Below, piece by piece: positions 61,508-63,940 of a stretch of 63,940 nt of DNA. The position numbers and the translations under genes were made by a program. Every line of letters begins with the position of its first letter. The stretch's first letter is position 1. The stretch lies in the NCBI RefSeq assembly GCF_014257025.1, contig NZ_JACMSF010000050.1:1-63940 (forward strand), given 5' to 3'. This stretch comes from Streptomyces cupreus (lineage in GTDB: Bacteria > Actinomycetota > Actinomycetes > Streptomycetales > Streptomycetaceae). The notes under the pieces were generated by a model. That model searched no databases and was not told the DNA's origin. It saw nothing but the letters and a program-made list of their open reading frames with translations.

Positions 61508-62314
61508 TCAGGATCCGCTACCGTACGAGCGAGCCTCGCCTCCATCGAAATGCGGCAGCTGCGCCAGCCCGATCGCGGCGTTGAGCTGCGACATGTGCGC
61601 CCGGATCCCAAGACGCTCGACCCGGTAGGAGGTGCTGCGTGCCCGCTTGGCCGGAGACTCGGCGATGCCGACGAGCCGCATCTGGCGGGCCGCGGTGGCC
61701 TCGTCCTCGCAGCGCGGCACGATCGCGCCGCCCTGGCCGCACGTCAGGCTCTTGATCGGGCCGAAGCTGAAGCAGGTCAGGGCGCCGGTCGCACCGACCG
61801 GCACCTCGTCTTCGTAGGAGCCGAATGCCTGCGCCGCGTCCTCCACAACCGTGATGCTCCGCGCGGCCAGCTCGCCGCGAATGCCGGAAAGATCGACGGC
61901 ACGGCCGCCGTACAACACCGGCATGACGGCTCTGGTCTGCTCGTTGACCGCCTCCATGATCGTGTCGCTCGTGACGCACATCGTGTGGGGGGCGACCTCG
62001 GCGAAGCGCGGCCTCGCGCCTGCGGCGATGATGGCCTGGATCGTGGCGCAGAACGTCATCGACGGCACGACGACCTCGTCACCCGGACCGATGCCCGCGG
62101 CCGTCAACGCGATCTGGAGCGCGTCCGTACCCGTGGCAACGGCGATCACGTCCGGGACGCCCAGATACTCGGCCACGGCCTGCTCGAACGCCTCGGTGAG
62201 TTCACCGTGGCCGTACTGGCCTGCCTCCAAGGCGAGGACCAGGCGTTCACGCTCATTGCCGTACAGGTAGGGCCGCGCGTTCTGCCGGTAGGCGCCCACC
62301 ATCAGCTCAGGCAT
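61508..62314 (-). CDS. DegT/DnrJ/EryC1-type aminotransferase, C-terminally truncated
   Basis: 268 residues, about 100 shorter than the usual 370-400. N-terminal part is intact: GHGELTEAFEQAVAEYLGVP, VVVPSMTFCATIQAIIAAG, and the PLP lysine in FGPIKSLTCGQGG. The frame ends soon after MSQLNAAIGLAQLPHFDG, where a C-terminal domain should follow, with GGEARSYGSGS instead. Other frames downstream do not restore it. It transfers an amino group to a sugar nucleotide in relatives; this copy is probably inactive. ATG 62314 overlaps the rmlB stop by eight bases. Confidence 0.8.
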   Translation of the reverse strand: MPELMVGAYRQNARPYLYGNERERLVLALEAGQYGHGELTEAFEQAVAEYLGVPDVIAVATGTDALQIALTAAGIGPGDEVVVPSMTFCATIQAIIAAGARPRFAEVAPHTMCVTSDTIMEAVNEQTRAVMPVLYGGRAVDLSGIRGELAARSITVVEDAAQAFGSYEDEVPVGATGALTCFSFGPIKSLTCGQGGAIVPRCEDEATAARQMRLVGIAESPAKRARSTSYRVERLGIRAHMSQLNAAIGLAQLPHFDGGEARSYGSGS

Positions 62315-63335
62315 GGGACGTCCGCCTCTCGGTGGTGGCCGGCGCGAGGGTGACGGTGGGGGTTGGGGCGTGCGGGTTCCGCAGCAGCGGCGCCCATCGG
62401 TTCGGATTCGCCCGGTACCACTCGACGGTCTCGGCCAGACCGTCGGACAGAGGCCGCGACGGCCGGTAGCCCATTCCCATGGCCTTCGTGCAGTCCATCG
62501 CGTACCGGCGGTCGTTCGCGGTGCGGTCCTCGATGTAGGTGACCGCTTCCGGTCCGGCGCCGCAAAGGATCAGGAGCATGTCCGTCAGCTCGCGGTTCGT
62601 CAGTTCGGTGCCCGCGCCGAGGTTGTAGATCTCGCCGGGTTGGCCATCGAACAAGATTCGTTCGAGGCCCTGGCAGTTGTCCTCGACGTGCAGCCAGTTG
62701 CGCACGTGCCCGCCGTCGCCATGGAGGGTTACGGGGTCACCTTGGAGAAGCCGGGTTACGAACAGCGGGATGATCTTCTCCGGGTGCTGGCCGGGCCCGT
62801 AGTTGTTCGACGACCGGGTCACACACACGGGCACGCCGTAGGTGTGGTGGTACGACAGTGCCACCAGGTCGCTGGCGGCCTTCGAAGCGGCGTAGGGGAC
62901 GGTCGGGCGAAGAGGGTCCTCCTCGCGGGCGCAACCGGTCACCTGTGGTCCGTACACCTCGTCCGTGGAGACGTGCACGAACTTCTCGATGCGGTGCCGC
63001 ATCGCGGCGTCCAACAGGGTCTGCGTACCTAGAACGTTGGTGGCGAGGAACCCGCCGGCGTTGATCAGCGACCGGTCGACGTGGGATTCGGCGGCGAAGT
63101 GGACGACCGCCGTGCTGCGGTCCACCAGGTCATCGACAAGCTGAGCATCAAGGATATTGCCCTCGACGAACGTGAGCTTCGGCGAGAAGAACGCCGTACC
63201 CAGGTTCTCCAGGTGCCCGGCATACGTCAGGGCGTCGAGCACGGTCACATGGGCGACCTCATCTGTCCGCAGCAGGCGTTTGACGAAGTGCGACCCGATG
63301 AAGCCTGCGCCGCCGGTAACGAGCACTGCTTCCAT
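62307..63335 (-). CDS. rfbB: dTDP-glucose 4,6-dehydratase
   Basis: 342 residues. SDR fold: VLVTGGAGFIGSHFVKRLL (NAD loop), HFAAESHVDRSL, STDEVYG, YAASKAASDLV (YxxxK), and RNWLHVEDNCQGLERIL, typical of RmlB/Tyl A2. Makes dTDP-4-keto-6-deoxyglucose for 6-deoxysugars. ATG 63335 is the family start; ATG 63362 adds nine residues. It lies with the truncated aminotransferase, suggesting a lost deoxysugar set. Confidence 0.93.
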   Translation of the reverse strand: MEAVLVTGGAGFIGSHFVKRLLRTDEVAHVTVLDALTYAGHLENLGTAFFSPKLTFVEGNILDAQLVDDLVDRSTAVVHFAAESHVDRSLINAGGFLATNVLGTQTLLDAAMRHRIEKFVHVSTDEVYGPQVTGCAREEDPLRPTVPYAASKAASDLVALSYHHTYGVPVCVTRSSNNYGPGQHPEKIIPLFVTRLLQGDPVTLHGDGGHVRNWLHVEDNCQGLERILFDGQPGEIYNLGAGTELTNRELTDMLLILCGAGPEAVTYIEDRTANDRRYAMDCTKAMGMGYRPSRPLSDGLAETVEWYRANPNRWAPLLRNPHAPTPTVTLAPATTERRTSHA

Positions 63336-63480
63336 CACTTTGGCCTCATTCTGTGAGGGCATGTAACTACGGGAGCCATTCCCGCCAGGGACTTGCGGGG
63401 CCGACGGGAGGGCGTTCTGATGCGACCCTGTCGCTGCGGTCGCCGTGGGGCCTCTGTTCGCCGGGGCGGGGCGCCGCCGG

Positions 63481-63939
63481 TCAGCGGATGCGGACGGTGT
63501 CGGCGCAGCGGTCGTGGATGCGGCCCGAGAACGCCGCCCCGCCGGAGGGGCTGACCTGGTCGTACGGCTGTGTTGCTTCGCCCGGCCTGATGGGCTGGTC
63601 GCAGGCCACACACATGCGGACGCCGGTCAGTGCGATGTAGTGGTCGCACAGCGCCAGCAGCGACCGGCCGAGCTTGCGCACGTACGCGGCGGCGTCGGAC
63701 GGCAGCAGGCCGGTGCGGGCGTCCAGCTTGCCGCGGGCCTCGCGGACGCAGGCGAGCGCCACGTAGCGCGGGATGTCGTCGGCGGGCTGTTTCGCGGCGG
63801 CCTGCTCGACCTCGGGGATGAGCATCTGTATGCCGCGGCGCAGGGTATCGGTCAGCGTCTCCAGTGTGGCCCGGTCGGTGGGGGTCACCTCGGGCGGGAG
63901 GACCTGGGCGACGTTCGCGCGCATGGTGGCGATGTCCAC
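63481..63939 (-). CDS. DUF6415-like protein, reaches the window edge
   Basis: At least 152 residues; GTG 63939 is the first start in the window and the gene may begin further upstream. Helical N-terminus (TDRATLETLTDTLRRGIQMLIPEVEQA), ALACVREARGKLDA and LGRSLLALCDHYIAL resemble DUF6415, a family often found in accessory and biosynthetic regions. C-terminus has CVACDQPI and RIHDRCADT, a possible zinc site. Function unknown. Confidence 0.6.
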   Translation of the reverse strand: MDIATMRANVAQVLPPEVTPTDRATLETLTDTLRRGIQMLIPEVEQAAAKQPADDIPRYVALACVREARGKLDARTGLLPSDAAAYVRKLGRSLLALCDHYIALTGVRMCVACDQPIRPGEATQPYDQVSPSGGAAFSGRIHDRCADTVRIR

Positions 63940-63940
63940 T

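Noticed and set aside
61159..61611. 150-codon minus-strand frame at the DegT edge
   Set aside because: It overlaps the better supported aminotransferase and a hairpin and shows no domain or natural-looking sequence.

Overview
The window is chromosomal DNA from a Streptomyces-type actinomycete. The evidence is the very high GC with strong third-position bias, frequent GTG starts, many probable leaderless promoters (TAnnnT box 6-7 bases before the start), Tat-type signal peptides, and a gene order (leuA ... recO, uppS, zur, znu genes, glyS ... dus ... ppdK) that matches, from memory, the S. coelicolor SCO2494-SCO2530 region. No tRNA, rRNA, CRISPR array or intact insertion sequence was seen.

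Layout. 0-4 kb (minus strand): an M4 protealysin-type protease, its emfourin-type inhibitor, a GH1 beta-glucosidase and an MFS sugar carrier. 4-6 kb: leuA behind a leucine-rich leader peptide and a hairpin. 6.3-11.3 kb: a TerB-like protein, an MMPL exporter and a NarL-type two-component pair. 11.3-21.5 kb: a probable sialic-acid locus with a secreted sialidase, a secreted FG-GAP propeller, a NanA/DapA-type aldolase, a Dpp/Opp-type ABC importer with a fused permease-ATPase, and a divergent FadR-type regulator behind a 25-bp palindrome. 21.6-25.4 kb: a SigE-family sigma factor with a membrane partner, a small phosphatase, a class A beta-lactamase, a decayed S33 peptidase and a GNAT enzyme. 25.6-32.3 kb: a tightly packed cluster of unknown function (methyltransferase, large helical protein, variant P-loop protein, two unknown proteins, a membrane-anchored protein), the best candidate here for an undescribed system.

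32.3-39.4 kb: DUF1266-like protein, recO with a duplicated 5' end, uppS, zur, znuB, znuC, znuA behind two Zur boxes, and glyS. 39.4-47.8 kb: LysE exporter, aldo/keto reductase with TetR regulator and a repeat operator, GNAT, small zinc-motif protein, lipoprotein, DHA2 drug exporter, DusB, and a membrane sulfatase/LTA-synthase-like enzyme. 47.8-55.8 kb: two glucosidases divergent from a ROK repressor, then ppdK behind two copies of one 14-bp palindrome with a terminator between them. 55.8-61.1 kb: excalibur/sortase-substrate protein, OmpR-type two-component pair, and a coupled beta-carbonic anhydrase/SulP transporter operon. 61.1-63.9 kb looks accessory: unassigned debris, a C-terminally truncated DegT aminotransferase, a dTDP-glucose 4,6-dehydratase and a DUF6415-like protein running to the window edge.

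Several blocks read as regulated units: sialidase-importer-aldolase with FadR; Zur with the zinc importer; TetR with the aldo/keto reductase; ROK with two glucosidases; carbonic anhydrase with a bicarbonate/sulfate-type carrier. Functions come from motifs visible in the translated sequence and family knowledge; no database search was run.
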